Source: Cricetomys ansorgei
Taxonomy: Eukaryota > Chordata > Mammalia > Rodentia > Nesomyidae
Direction: 5' to 3'
DNA: 64,000 nt
Assembly: GCA_026225945.1 (NCBI GenBank)
Contig: JAMJFZ010003163.1
Span: 25,353,001 to 25,417,000 of the forward strand
This document shows, piece after piece, positions 49,255 to 59,841 of the stretch; within the stretch, counting starts at the first letter, position 1, and the number at the start of each line of letters is the position of its first letter. Both the position numbers and the translations under genes were made by a program. The notes under the pieces are model-generated. The model made no database searches. It worked only from the letters and a program-made list of their open reading frames with translations, and was not told the origin of the DNA.

Positions 49255-49740
49255 CGGAGCTTCTTTCCTAGCTTAGTTCTTCAAATAGGGTCTTACTATG
49301 GACCCTAGGTTGGCCTTGAACTCATGATCCTTTTGCATTTGCCTTACAGTGCTGACCTGTGTTACCGTGCTTGGCGTGTCTATTTATTTATTTAGGGTCT
49401 AGGGCTAGAGAGAGAGATGGCTCAGCGCTTAAGAGTGCTTCCGACTCTTCCAGACAACGTGTGTTTGGTTCCCAGCACCCTCACTGGGAGGCTTCAACCA
49501 CCTGAAACTCCAGTTCCAGGGAATCCAAAGCTCTCCTCTGCCCTCCACAGATACATGCACATGCACACTTGTGCAAACACACACACACACACACAATTAA
49601 AATAAATAAATATTAACATAGGATCTCAGGGCCTGTTGAAACTCCCTTTATAACCAGGGATGACCTCAAACCCCTGACCTTCCTGCCTCTGTCCCTGGGG
49701 AGTCTGGGATCACAGAGTATGGCACCACACCCATTTATCA
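49255..49740. repeat. SINE cluster: antisense B1, B3-like (+), antisense B1-like
   Basis: 49265-49380 is an antisense B1 (GGTTGGCCTTGAACTCATGA). 49405-49610 is a plus-strand B3-like copy (AGAGATGGCTCAGCGCTTAA, then CACCTGAAACTCCAGTTCCA, then a CA-rich tail). 49620-49740 is an antisense B1-like copy. Confidence 0.8.
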
Positions 49741-50129
49741 CTTCGTTTTTAATGACAATGAGCCAGCCATTTCTTGGTTCCCTCTGCCTCTCCCATTCAG
49801 CATCTGATCTGTTCTGCTCCCAGAGGAACAGGGACAGCGGACACCAGGAGTGGCTCCCTCTGTCCTGTGGGTCGGGATGGGACAGGGCTCACTCTTGGTC
49901 TTCATCACATGCTGTCAGCTCCAATCAGCACTGAGTTCTGTAGAAAGTAACCGGTGGAGGCTGGGTTCTCTTGTAGCCAACTGGAAACAAACTAGAACGA
50001 CAGCAAGAAGGAAGGGGTGCATGGGGGGTGCCCCCGACATCTTAAAGCTTCAATATAAAATGAACGGAGAACTCTGGATGTCAGAAATTCTTCCTCGTTT
50101 TTTAAAATTAAATCTAATTTCTTTTTTTT

Positions 50130-50590
50130 TTTTTACTTTTCCCCTCAAGTCAGGGTCTCATGATGCAGCCCTGTTTGGCCTTGAACTTGCTGTCTTCCTA
50201 ACTCCACCCCAGGAGAGCAGGGATGTGGTCACTAAGGGGTGGTGGTGTCTAGAATAACATAGGCATATTCATACTAGATTCAATTTTATCAGATAAAATA
50301 CAGCGATCATTAGCTTGTTTTAATCTTCGTATGTGCATGTAGGCACATGCACGCCACAGTGCACCTAAGGAGATCAGAGTTCAGCCTCGGGTGTTGGTCT
50401 TTGCCTTCTACCTCGTTTGAGGCATACCCAAGGCCAGCTAGCTTCCAGCAAGGGTCTGCACCTCCCATCTTGTCAGGGGCACTGGACATTACAGAAAGCC
50501 ATCAAGCTTTTATGTCGGTTCTGGGGGTTCAAACTTAGATCCTAATGCTCACATAGCAAGTATGTTACTCACGGAGCCGTCTACCAGTCC
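50130..50590 (-). repeat. Antisense B1-like (50130-50225) and tRNA-derived SINE (50325-50590)
   Basis: The first has TCAGGGTCTCATGATGCAGC and TTGGCCTTGAACTTGCTGTC. The second runs from TATGTGCATGTAGGCACATG to GTTACTCACGGAGCCGTCTA. Confidence 0.65.
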
Positions 50591-50607
50591 TAATTGTTTT
50601 TGTTTTT

Positions 50608-50937
50608 TGTAGTAGTGCCCTGCTGTGGGGCTCACCAAGAAAACAAGGAGGCATTTTCATAGCTACAAACTCTGCCAGACCTCAGCAGAGGGAACCACCT
50701 TTGTGGCCAGTGCCAAACTGGACAGTGGAACCCTGAGCATCGCGGCTCAGGTGTTTTTATTCTTTCAGAACGCCTCAGGTGTTCTACTGATAGCACGTGC
50801 AGATCATTAGCAATTAAACAACCCCCACAGAAACCCAACACCTGCAAACAATACAAAACGTCAGGACCTAGGGTAGCCCCTCACCCAACAGTGCATAAAA
50901 CAATTCCAAACATAATTGAAAATAAACTTCCCCAACA
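50608..50937 (-). mobile_element. Solo LTR with perfect 6-bp target-site duplication
   Basis: On the minus strand the unit is 330 bp, starts TGTTGGGGAAGTTTATTTTC and ends GGGCACTACTACA (TG...CA). It contains an AATAAA (AAAGAATAAAAACACCTGAG). It is flanked by GTTTTT on both sides (50602-50607 and 50938-50943). A 6-bp duplication is typical of class II (ERVK/IAP-like) integration. The site is the T-rich tail of the neighbouring antisense B1. No internal retroviral genes are present. Confidence 0.8.
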
Positions 50938-50943
50938 GTTTTT

Positions 50944-51112
50944 GCTCTGTTTTGTTTTGTTTTTCAAGACAGGGTCTCTCTTTGTCGCTCTGGCTTTCCT
51001 GGAACTCGATCTGTAGACCGGGCTAGCCTAGAACCCAGAGATCCACCTGCCTCTGCCTCCCAGGTGTGGGATTAAAGATGTGCGCCACCATGCCCAGCTT
51101 AATTGTTTTTGT
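50944..51112 (-). repeat. B1 SINE, antisense
   Basis: It runs from AAGACAGGGTCTCTCTTTGT through GTAGACCGGGCTAGCCTAGA to GATGTGCGCCACCATGCCCA. Confidence 0.9.
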
Positions 51113-51229
51113 TGTTGTTTTAATCCTGAAGGTCATGGCTTGCTTTCAGCTGGAAAGCTGGTGCGCCGTACGCGCACTGAAGTCCCATTTCATTATTGTG
51201 AGTGCGTGCGTGCTTACTGTGCTTCGCCC

Positions 51230-51400
51230 TCACTAATTGTCTAATCCTCCCCAGAATCTGGCGCAGTAGGTGTCACTCCTTTTCGTCTCACAGCAAAGGC
51301 TATTGAGGAAAGTCACATGTTCACAGAAGGCAGGCTCTAGCTTCAAACCGTGGTCCTTTAAATTCCGAAGCCGGAGTGTGCAAAGCCTTTACCGCACTGA
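51230..51400 (-). repeat. MIR-like SINE, antisense
   Basis: It has GTCTAATCCTCCCCAGAATC, CTCACAGCAAAGGCTATTGA and TTCAAACCGTGGTCCTTTAA in antisense MIR order. Confidence 0.45.
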
Positions 51401-52399
51401 GCGCTGGTGCTACTGATAACAGCAAACACTGATTGGGTACTGCCTGAGCCTCATCTCATGCAGAGAATGGATCACGGTCACATGTGTAGTGAGTTAAGAC
51501 ATCAATGCTGGGAGCAATGCCCGCTCACGTGAAACGTAAAACGCTCACGTGTCAGTTATGATTGTCCATCGAGCATACGGCACACGCAATACCACAAGGC
51601 CTCAGACACCACTCTCTACTCCTGAGACTGCTCCCTGGGCAGGAAGACGGGGCACATCCTGGGCACTGAGGACGAGTCTGTGGGTCCATGGGCAGGAGGG
51701 AGCAGCTTCTTGGGCATGGACCTGAGATAGGCATCCTAACGCCGCCCCCCAGTTTTGGGAAGAGTCACTGCCTTTATTTGGCAACAGCCCTCCTGGTGAG
51801 ACCTCCAGCGACCTAAAGGGTCACCCCTCCCCACCATCTTTTCTGCCACCATCAGTGGAAGGCCCTTGGTGAATGAGACTTGTCCTTTGCCTGGAGACCT
51901 CCCCACTCCCCCTGGAGGTCCCAGTCAGGATCAGCTAGAGGAGACTGGAGCAGCCACCATCATCCCCAGCAAGAGGGGCCAAGGGAGCCCCTCTAGATGA
52001 TGTAACCATGGCCACATTGCTACTGAAACAGAAAAGAGGGCCCTGAAAGCTTCTTCCTTTCTGCCCACTGGGCTCAGCTGATCCCAGATCTTGGGAGATA
52101 CAGCCTGAAGAAGTCAGATCAACCACCTTATCTTTGCCTCCTCACAAGATGAAGGATTAGATGTCAGGGCACAGAGGTAGACGGAGTCTGTGACCATTTA
52201 CCTCTGCATTCTAATAGCTCAACGTGCTTAGCTCTGACCATGTAGTCCAGGCAGCCTTGAACTTTTCGCAAGTCTAACAGCCTGTCTGGGTACTAGAATG
52301 GCAGGTGTACCCCTGTGCCCCGTTTAACTGATTGTTGAGGAAGAAGAAGATAGTGCCCTGTGGCCTGATCTTTAAAAAAAAAAAAAAAATTGGGAGTTT
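51401..52399. other. Intergenic, largely unrecognised
   Basis: A B1 scrap lies at about 52240-52325. A 60-80 bp stretch at about 51845-51920 resembles one at about 53645-53710. No supported gene. Confidence 0.4.
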
Positions 52400-52580
52400 T
52401 GCTTTTGTTTTGAGACAAAGTCTCCCTATGTCGCCCAAGCTGAACTTTAACTTAACTAGGTAGCCCCAATTGACCTTGCACTTACCATGAAGCCCAGGCG
52501 AGCTTCCGACTCTTGATCACCTTGCTTCAGCCTCCCAAACACTGGGATTACAGGTGTATACCACCATGCCTGGTTCAACC
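52400..52580 (-). repeat. B1-like SINE, antisense, with internal extra segment
   Basis: It has TTTTGAGACAAAGTCTCCCT, then two successive CCCAAGCTGAAC / CCCAGGCGAGCTTCCGAC blocks, then GGGATTACAGGTGTATACCA. It may be two overlapping copies. Confidence 0.65.
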
Positions 52581-52609
52581 TGAGTTTTTTAAAAATATGC
52601 TACAATCTA

Positions 52610-52830
52610 GCAGTTCTGGTCGACACCTAGCAGAAATTTTCACATGTGTTCTCCAAAATATATGCTAAAATCTTCATCGTAGCACTTACTATGACAGTCG
52701 CAAACTAGAAACACCCCAAGAAACCATCTATGGTATAATGGAGAACCACAGTGGAATACTGTGCAGCAGCAGCAAGAATGATTTTATATATATATATATG
52801 TGTATATGTATATATGTATGTATACATATA

Positions 52831-52872
<42 letters not shown>

Positions 52873-52940
52873 TATATAATCACCCACACAGGGGTGAATA
52901 ACACTTATCAACATGCCAAATAAAAGAAGTCAGACATGGG
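52610..52940 (+). mobile_element. Ancient L1M remnant carrying (TA)n/(TG)n
   Basis: TTCATCGTAGCACTTACTAT, ACAGTGGAATACTGTGCAGC, then TATA/TGTA repeats (52780-52870), then AATAAAAGAAGTCAGACATG, in the order of an old L1 3' region. Confidence 0.6.
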
Positions 52941-54229
52941 CAACATGATTTGATTGATCAGATTGATTCTAGATAGAAGAGGAAGATATCCCAGCGTCTG
53001 GCTTCAGGATTCAGAGTAGAGTTTACTCTTGGGGGTAGTGATGAGATTTAAAGGGATCTTTGGAAGGCTGGGGTCTATAGCCCATGAGCACCCAGAGATA
53101 GGACCCTATTTCTTCAGTCACACACTTTTTACATAGGTCTGCTTCATTTTGAGGTTGTGTCAAGCTGTGCACATATGGCTTGTGCACATTTCCTTACACC
53201 TAATTCTTTAATAAAAGGGAATACCCCAACTGAGAGACCATTCTCTTTTACCACTCCGTTTCCCCCATCCCCATCCAAAGAGTGTCCCTCGATTCTAGGG
53301 CCTAGAAAAATGGATGAAGGAAGAACCTGGGCTTGGGTTCATGGCCAAAAGCAAGGAAAAAAAAATGGCTATGAAGGGCTGTATTCCATCTGGGTGCTGA
53401 GCCCTGTGCTGAGCTTTTGTGGGAATGGGTCATGAGGCCCACCATGCATACCTGGACCTGGATGCTCAGCCCTAGGGGATAGTGGTAAGATCAAAGTCAG
53501 TGAAGCGTGCAACCAGTGACTGGCGGGGGCAGGATCTGAACCCAGATCACATTGATGCCAGAGCCCAGCCACGTGGTGCTTTCGTTCCTGTCTGCTGCAG
53601 ACAGCACAGGTGACACAGGTCTTAAATTCTCTTTGTTTTCCCGCCATCAGTGCAATGGCTTGCTGAATGAGACTTGCTTCTTTGCCTGACAAGCTCCCCA
53701 CTGGCCCTCAACCACACGCTGTGATTTCTATGACGGGAGCTGCACTCACAGTGAACAGGTGCGTGCTCTCATGCTTTCTGGGAACTTTCTGTCTCTGTCT
53801 GTCTCTTGGTTGAGACAAAGCAACTTCTAGATACTAAAGATGCCTGGCCATTTCCAGTGCCTCCCAGTGGTTCCGAATGGTTTCAAGGGCTTTGGAGATC
53901 AGCCTAGACCAGGCTGTGTGACTTTAGAAGAGGGAAATGATGTTCAACATGGACCCAGGAGAAAGCATCTAAACAGCTCACACTGAGGGTCTGGAAGGAA
54001 AAGGTCGAATATTAGGAAGGATTTCTGCTTTGCTTTTCTAAAGGGCTAGGGCACAGACTGGCCTTCCCTTGACTGCCTAATGTGCCCTCCTTCTCTAAGT
54101 CTTCCACCATCCTTCCTTTCTGGGTTACTGCTGTTCTCTTGGCAGTTGTTTGGGGTCCACGATTGGGGTCAAATTTGGATTAAGGACCTGGCTCACCTGG
54201 GTTCACATTCCTCAACCTTCACATCCCAG
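52941..54229. other. Intergenic, little recognised
   Basis: A MIR-like antisense scrap (about 53520-53590) and the resemblance of 53645-53710 to 51845-51920 are the only items. No supported gene. Confidence 0.4.
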
Positions 54230-54445
54230 CTAAGACCTCATCAGCTCCAGGAAACCTTCCCAATGCCTTGAAATCTGGGGCACCCTGTATTTCCCCTCTT
54301 CCTGCACTGGATTGCGGCTGTTTACTCGAGAGTAGAAGCTCCCAGCGAGCACAGAGACTATCAGTCTTGCTACTCACTGCTGCAGGCCCGAGGCTCAAGG
54401 GCCTGCACACAGTAGGTACTCAATGGACATTTGCTGAAAGAATGA
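54230..54445 (+). mobile_element. L2 LINE 3' end
   Basis: It has the L2 succession TCCAGGAAACCTTCCCAATG, AGTAGAAGCTCCCAGCGAGC, ACACAGTAGGTACTCAATGG, then CATTTGCTGAAAGAATGAA. Confidence 0.75.
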
Positions 54446-54654
54446 AGACAAGTGCTCTGGAAGTCTTCCCAAGCCTCACACAGCTGGTCTTGTTTGCATA
54501 GGTCCCAAATGGTCACTTCTCCATGCCCGAGGAGGAAGTGGAGGGAAAGCCAGGAAGTTCCAGTTCACAGTTAAAGGACAGATCAAACCCTGTGGTTCAA
54601 AACATAGACTCACATAGGGGCAGCATCCACATGGAGACACCAGAAAGGGTGAGA

Positions 54655-54890
54655 TGAACTTAGATTTAAATTTCAGCCCCACCCAGAATGGCTACACGAC
54701 GTTGGGCTAGTTGCTTAACTCCGCTGATCCTCAGTGCCCTCATGAGTGGAAACAGAGCACCCAGAGGTGCCTGTATCTCACAGAATCATCAGTGCTGATG
54801 CAAAAGGGTGACGGACAGATGTGCTTTGCACAGCACGAACACACAACTAGCACTCAATACGCAGTAACTGAAACAATGATTTGTGTTTCA
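54655..54890 (+). repeat. MIR SINE
   Basis: It has GGGCTAGTTGCTTAACTCCG, TGATCCTCAGTGCCCTCATG, then AACTAGCACTCAATACGCAG in sense MIR order. Confidence 0.7.
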
Positions 54891-55144
54891 AATGCATTCA
54901 TTAAGCAATAATAGTATTGCCTAATGGGTAATAAATATACAAAGAGCTAGCAAGGCCGAGTTCCACTATTATTATTGAAATTCAGCAAGCTGAATCACTC
55001 AGCCATGCAATGATCTGCCGTGGGCAGCTCCACACCCATCACCACAGCGGCGGCTCCATCAGATGGAGGCCACGCAGAAGTTTCCATCTTGGTTGCACGC
55101 TTCGACATACTTTTCCTTACCCCAGCCTGTGGCCCACAGCGGTC

Positions 55145-55285
55145 TTGTGAGATGCACAAAGTAGTCACTGCAAACATGCTGTCCCCATTTTATAGTGGTG
55201 GAAACCAAGAGGCCAAACCGTTGGGAGGTTTACTCAAGTTGAGGCAGGCAGCCAAGCCAGGGCTGGAATCCTGGGCCATTAAAAC
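55145..55285 (-). repeat. MIR SINE, antisense
   Basis: It has CTGTCCCCATTTTATAGTGG, ACTCAAGTTGAGGCAGGCAG, then AAGCCAGGGCTGGAATCCTG. Confidence 0.65.
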
Positions 55286-55294
55286 TATCCACTT

Positions 55295-55620
55295 CTGGGG
55301 CTCGAGATGCAGCTCAAAGGGTAGAAGTGCTCACCACACAAGCATGAAGACCTGAAATCAGACCCCACATAGAAAAGCCAAGCGTGGACACAGGGGGTGC
55401 TGACGACCTTGATGCTGGGGGCTGAGGGGAAAGAATGGCTGAGGCTTACCTGCCAGGCGGCCTAGCCAGAAACCAGCAATGGGAGCACGGAGAGTGGTAG
55501 CACTTGCCGTGATCCCAGTGCCAGGAGGAACAAACAGGAGGATCAGGAGTTCAAGGTCAGCCTTGGCTATATAGAGAATTCAAGGCCAACCTGGGCTACA
55601 TGAGACCCTACCTCCAACCA
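55295..55620 (+). repeat. tRNA-derived SINE (long form) followed by B1
   Basis: 55295-55485 reads ACCACACAAGCATGAAGACC then AGAAAAGCCAAGCGTGGACA. The B1 at 55495-55620 reads CAGGAGTTCAAGGTCAGCCT then TGGGCTACATGAGACCCTAC, with ATATAGAGAATTCAAGGCCA duplicated in its middle. Confidence 0.65.
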
Positions 55621-56198
55621 ACCAACAAAACAAAACCAATAATAGTAAAAAAAGGATGATTGGAGGCTGATCTGAAGGACTGGGTGAAACAGCAGTCTAC
55701 CAGTTGTTGCAGTAATGGGTTGAGTACAAACGCCCCACATTCCAGGGGGGCTTCTTTCCAAACTAATGAACTTGCGCGCTAGGTTATCCGGGACTGAGAA
55801 GAGAACAGACAGGAGGAGACAGACTCGAAAGAAAACAGAATCTGAAAAAGGCCAAAGATGAGCCACATGGTTCTCCGAGGGAAGAGTGTCCTGGCAAAGG
55901 AATTGTCAGGGGAAAGGTCCAGAGGCCGGAACCTGCCTGGCCTGTTTGAGACTCGGCCAGGGAACCAGTGTGGCTAGAAAGAAGTAAGTCAGGAGGTCTA
56001 GGTAAGAACTGAGGCTGGAAAACAAATGGCAAGGGTGGCTAGGAGAGTGCACCCTCATGAGGGACTCTGGATCCCACTCTGAGCCAGACAGGACCTTCTC
56101 CCGAGTTCTGCGCCAAGGAGGCACGGCCCAATTTATGTTCAACCTCTGCCTCTGCTGAGTGGCGAATCCACTGCATGATACGGAGGAAAGAAAGCAAG

Positions 56199-56296
56199 CC
56201 GTCCTCCTTCCCTCCCTCTCTTCCTGCTTCCCTCTTTCTTTTTCCTTCCCTCCCTTCTTCCTCCCCCATTTCCTGCCCTCCCCTCCCCTCCTGTCT
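56199..56296. repeat. Polypyrimidine tract
   Basis: Nearly 100 bases of CTTCC/CCTCCC composition. Open frames across it reflect composition only. Confidence 0.9.
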
Positions 56297-56749
56297 TAAC
56301 AGTTTTATTGATACATTACAAAGTGCTCAGGGAGATGACAGCTGCAGCCGTTTAGGTAAAAGATAACGGTGGTTTAGGCTGCGGTGGTTGCATCCGCAAG
56401 AAGTTACCTTCTGCATTTATTTGAAAGAAGAGCCGGTGAATTCTGATGAAAGATCAGGAATGGAGCTGAGGCAGGGGCACTCAAGGGCTGGTCTAGAATG
56501 ACTCCCGGGTTTGCTGAATTGAGCGCATGGAAGGATGACGTCATCAGCTACCGAGATGAGGAAGAATGTGCAAAGAATGGGTTTGGAGGGAGAAAACAAA
56601 AAACAACCATGACTTTAAGGGGAACGTGTGAAGTTCGACATTCCTGTCACACAGCCAGGAGCAGATGCCGAGCAGGGGTTGAGTGTGCAAGGGTGAAGTG
56701 GAGAACAAAGCACATTCACCTTATAGTTGTGCTGATTTGTAATTGATAT

Positions 56750-57780
56750 TCAGCAAACTGACGTACTAAAAAGTGTACGGTAAGTTTTAGTGTATGTTTA
56801 TTTAGCGTATGTATCCATGGGATGTTCCTGTTCCTTTTGTGGTCTTCATCATAGTCCTGTCTCACTGTATCCACATGTGATCTGATCTGCTACTGATCTG
56901 TTTCTGTCATTATAGACAGCGTGCATTTTCTAGAATTTCATAATCAGTAGTCTGTAGAAGAGTTATTAAGTCCGGCGATATGTAAATCGAGACCCTGGAG
57001 ACCTGTCTAAAGGTACAAGCCAGACAGACCTGAACAGAGACCACAGCACTCCATCTTCCAGCTCCCACTCCTCTCGACCCAGCCAGGCAATCTATTATCT
57101 CATAAGCCCCTCCTCGCGCTCTCTTAGCAGTCTATTTGAACAATCAAAGACATACAGTGGTTCACTCCTCCTAAACCTTTGGCTATCTGGCGAGTCCGTG
57201 CCTACAGTGGGGGTGCCATCAACACAAAAGGGGCCAGGCCCCACCTATCTGAGTTATGGCCTCATTTTATAATGGGGTAACTACAGAACAATAGGAGAGA
57301 GCTCAGGCCACGCCTAAATTTGCCTCTGGTCTGGTGGAGCATCCTAAAGACCTTATTATTAGCAACTCTGTTTATATTAAGCTAAGAGGGAGTAGCTCTT
57401 ATTTATGTGATAAAACAGGCTGCTTCAGCCATAGAAATCCCATCCTGCCAGGCTTCAGGCAGTCAGTGAGTGCAAAGAATCCTCAGTGAATCCAACACCT
57501 GGAGTCTACAAAGGAGTCTACAACAGGGGTCTACAAAGCACGTATCCTTTGTTGTCTGACTTCTCCCACTCACATCTTTATTTTGACGTTTATGCATGCT
57601 GTTGCCTAAATTGGCAGTCCCTACTTCCATACTATTTTGGTGGACAGCAACTCATGCACACCAATGGCTTTAGTTTTTCATCTGTGGGTGGACATTTGAG
57701 TTGCTTCCAATTTGGGACTATTAAAAACAAAGTTGCCTGGAGCTAGGAGGCACTGACTCCTTCATTAAAGCTTCAGGAGA
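56750..57780 (+). mobile_element. Ancient L1M 3' UTR split by an insertion
   Basis: The left part (to about 56950) ends TATAGACAGCGTGCATTTTC / TAGAATTTCATAATC. The right part (from about 57535) resumes TCCTTTGTTGTCTGACTTCT, then GGTGGACATTTGAGTTGCTT. These are consecutive pieces of the L1M 3' UTR, so roughly 580 bases between them are a later insertion. Confidence 0.7.
56953..57530. mobile_element. LTR-like insertion inside the L1M
   Basis: The inserted block starts TGTAGA and ends TCTACA (at about 57519, 57531 or 57544; GTCTACAA is repeated three times at the right end), a 6-bp terminal inverted repeat of LTR type. The minus strand has a TATA-like TTAATATAAACAGAG. I could not find a matching target-site duplication, so family and orientation are open. 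Confidence 0.4.
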
Positions 57781-57906
57781 ATGTCACACATCACAGCTGG
57801 CCCACTCGTGGCTACTGGTCCATTTCTTGCTGCTAGGATGGCCCCTGTTAAGGTACCACCAGTGACAGAGTTCCAGAGACCTTCCTGCCTCTGACTCGAA
57901 CCACAC

Positions 57907-58533
57907 TGTTGGGTTCTCGAACCGGACCCCAACTTGATGACGGGCCCACAGAGAGACACAGTCGGATAATCGATGCAAAAGCAAGAGGTTTATTAACCAG
58001 CACTGGGGCCGTTCTAACACGCAGGATAGAAGTGGCCCTGAGGAGCAGAAAACGAAGCTTTTTATACATATATATATATATATACAGACATGTATAAATA
58101 TATACAGACAGTTGCTAGGCATAAACCGATTTGGTACAAGTCGACTGGTCCCCAAATTGTTTTTTCTATTTTGATAGGTTAGGGCCAATTAACCTTTAAG
58201 CTGATTGGAGCTGGCGTATAGCAAGGTCATGGGCACCAGGAAATGTACACTTAGGGTCTTAGTCAACGTGGAAAGTCCCTTGCCCAAGGCTATTAGGCAG
58301 CAGCTGCAGCTGCCTCTCATACTTTAGTTTTGGGAATTTGGGCTGGGTCACAGTGCACTTGAATTAAGCCTGACAATAATTGTTTTATGGTTTCTGGGGT
58401 GGGCTAGTTCTTGGAACAGGGAGTTCTGGAAAGTACTCAATAATTATTGTATTGAGTAGAGAAAGCCTAAGTTCCTATTAAGAGTTTAGGATTAATGCCC
58501 AGGGCCGGGGGTCTCCGGCCTCACAACGCTACA
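57907..58533 (-). mobile_element. Solo LTR with TATA box and polyadenylation signal
   Basis: On the minus strand the unit starts TGTAGCGTTGTGAGGCCGGA (or TGTGAGG, 8 bases later) and ends TTCGAGAACCCAACA. A TATA box TATAAAAAGC (58066-58057), a GGTTAATAAACC polyA signal (about 57995-57988) and a U5-like GACTGTGTCTCTCTGTGGGC follow in the correct U3-R-U5 order. A (TA)n run lies upstream of the TATA box. Target-site duplication not found. It points away from CFAP263, about 1.1 kb upstream of that promoter. Confidence 0.65.
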
Positions 58534-59560
58534 ATCAATGACGGAAGGCAGACCTCCCGAAACTTCAACACTACCTTCCAACTATGGAGTTCTAGTTTTG
58601 ACAGCTGTCAGATTTGTCAAATTTTACTCCAACTGGAGAATTTTGAAAACTTTTGATGGCTTAAAAGATAAGACCACCTATGGATGCCCTTGGTATCCAC
58701 AATTCTCCAGGGACAAGGCTCTCTCTGGAACTTCTCCTTCTTGACTAGCCGGCCCATTTTCTAATTCCTTTTGATAGAAGGTTCTTTCCTCCCTCCCTTC
58801 CTTTTTATAGGAGCATCTTAATAACAGCAGGCTACACTCCCAAACCAACACAAAGAATGAATTTCAGTATTGACTGTACCGTGCCAATTTAGTGACATTT
58901 TAAGTGCACGAATTAGGGTTTATGTTTTCCAAACTTACCACACCTTGAAATTCACACCGCTTTACTGCATTTAAAGTTTTTTAAAATGTGGTTTTCAACC
59001 ACAAATCATAAAATTTACCGTCTTTACCGTCTTTAAGTGTACCAGAGAAAGCCGTTGGCTGTCGCCATCCCAAGCTGCAACTTGTTTGGGTCTCCGTTAT
59101 CCTGCTAACTGCAAGCCATTAAAGGACCCAAAAGGTCATTGCACACACCATCCCAGGATACTAAGGACACCCTCATCAGTTGCTTTTAGGCACTTGTCTT
59201 GAACCCACACTTATTTTAAAACCAGCCACAGCTTCTCTTTCTCTTCCAGCAACGCAAGACTGATGATGCAACGTTAGAAAAGCTGCAGCACGTGTGAGGC
59301 TACAGGCCGCGAACAGAATAGGATCCTCAGCGCGCCACGGGGCAGAGAAGACTTGCAGGAGTTCTGCTAGCTTTCTGGGCATCGGGTTTCTGGCTGGGTG
59401 GATGAGTAGAATTAGTGTAGGGTCCTTGCGAGGACTTGCATGAAATAGGCTTAACATGGTGCCAAGGACAGAGAAGGCACTGAGAAAACCCAAGCTGTTA
59501 CTGCAACTAACTACTAATTTAAGAGGGACTCTTAGAAAAGTGAGATAGACTTCGCTCAGA
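58534..59560. other. Intergenic upstream of CFAP263; L1M scrap
   Basis: Around 59005-59050, AAATTTACCGTCTTTACCGT then CTTTAAGTGTACCAGAGAAA is an L1M 3' UTR piece with a small TTTACCGTC duplication. The rest is unrecognised. Confidence 0.5.
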
Positions 59561-59740
59561 CGTCCGAGTACGACAGCTTCGCGGCACTTCCGCTGCGAGG
59601 CGCAAGGAAGGGGCGGAACTATCCGAAGCCCCTCCTCCCCCGCGAGCGGCGTCCCGTTGTCTGGGCAACGCGCCGCAGGGTCGCAGCCGAAGTGACGCCG
59701 GCGTCTTACTGCAGGCTGCTCTAGCACGTTAGGCTGAGAG
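59560..59740 (+). promoter_or_regulatory. CFAP263: CFAP263 promoter region, small CpG island
   Basis: About 180 bases of CpG-rich sequence directly precede the CFAP263 ATG (for example GCTTCGCGGCACTTCCGCTG, then CCGCGAGCGGCGTCCCGTTG). It contains the X-box at 59656-59669 and an ETS-like CACTTCCGC. No TATA box. The transcription start is not defined. Confidence 0.75.
59656..59669 (+). promoter_or_regulatory. RFX X-box in CFAP263 promoter
   Basis: GTTGTCTGGGCAAC fits the X-box consensus GTNRCC-N(0-3)-RGYAAC with a 2-bp spacer and one mismatch (T for C in the left half). It lies 71 bp upstream of the ATG. RFX factors drive many ciliary genes from X-boxes close to the start, which agrees with the function of CFAP263. 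Confidence 0.75.
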
Positions 59741-59841
59741 ATGACTGAGGAGGACTCGGACAGTGTAGTCACTGACTCCCAGACGGAGGAGGATAACGAG
59801 CTACCTGTCATCCAGTTGTGCGGGCTGGTGGAGGAGCTCAG
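59741..59841 (+). CDS. CFAP263: CFAP263 coding exon 1 (residues 1-33 plus two bases)
   Basis: ATG at 59741 opens MTEEDSDSVVTDSQTEEDNE and then the conserved LPVIQLCGLVEEL, ending in AG before a GTACCG donor (59842 on). The last codon, Ser34, is completed by the C that opens exon 2. The acidic N-terminus and the LPVIQLCGLVEEL segment are diagnostic of CFAP263. The open frame running on past the donor for about 300 bases has no family support. The start is in the expected place, just after the X-box promoter. Confidence 0.96.

Noticed and set aside
59176..59811. 211-codon minus-strand open frame overlapping the CFAP263 promoter and exon 1
   Set aside because: It is antisense to a confirmed exon and promoter, with no recognisable family or splice support.
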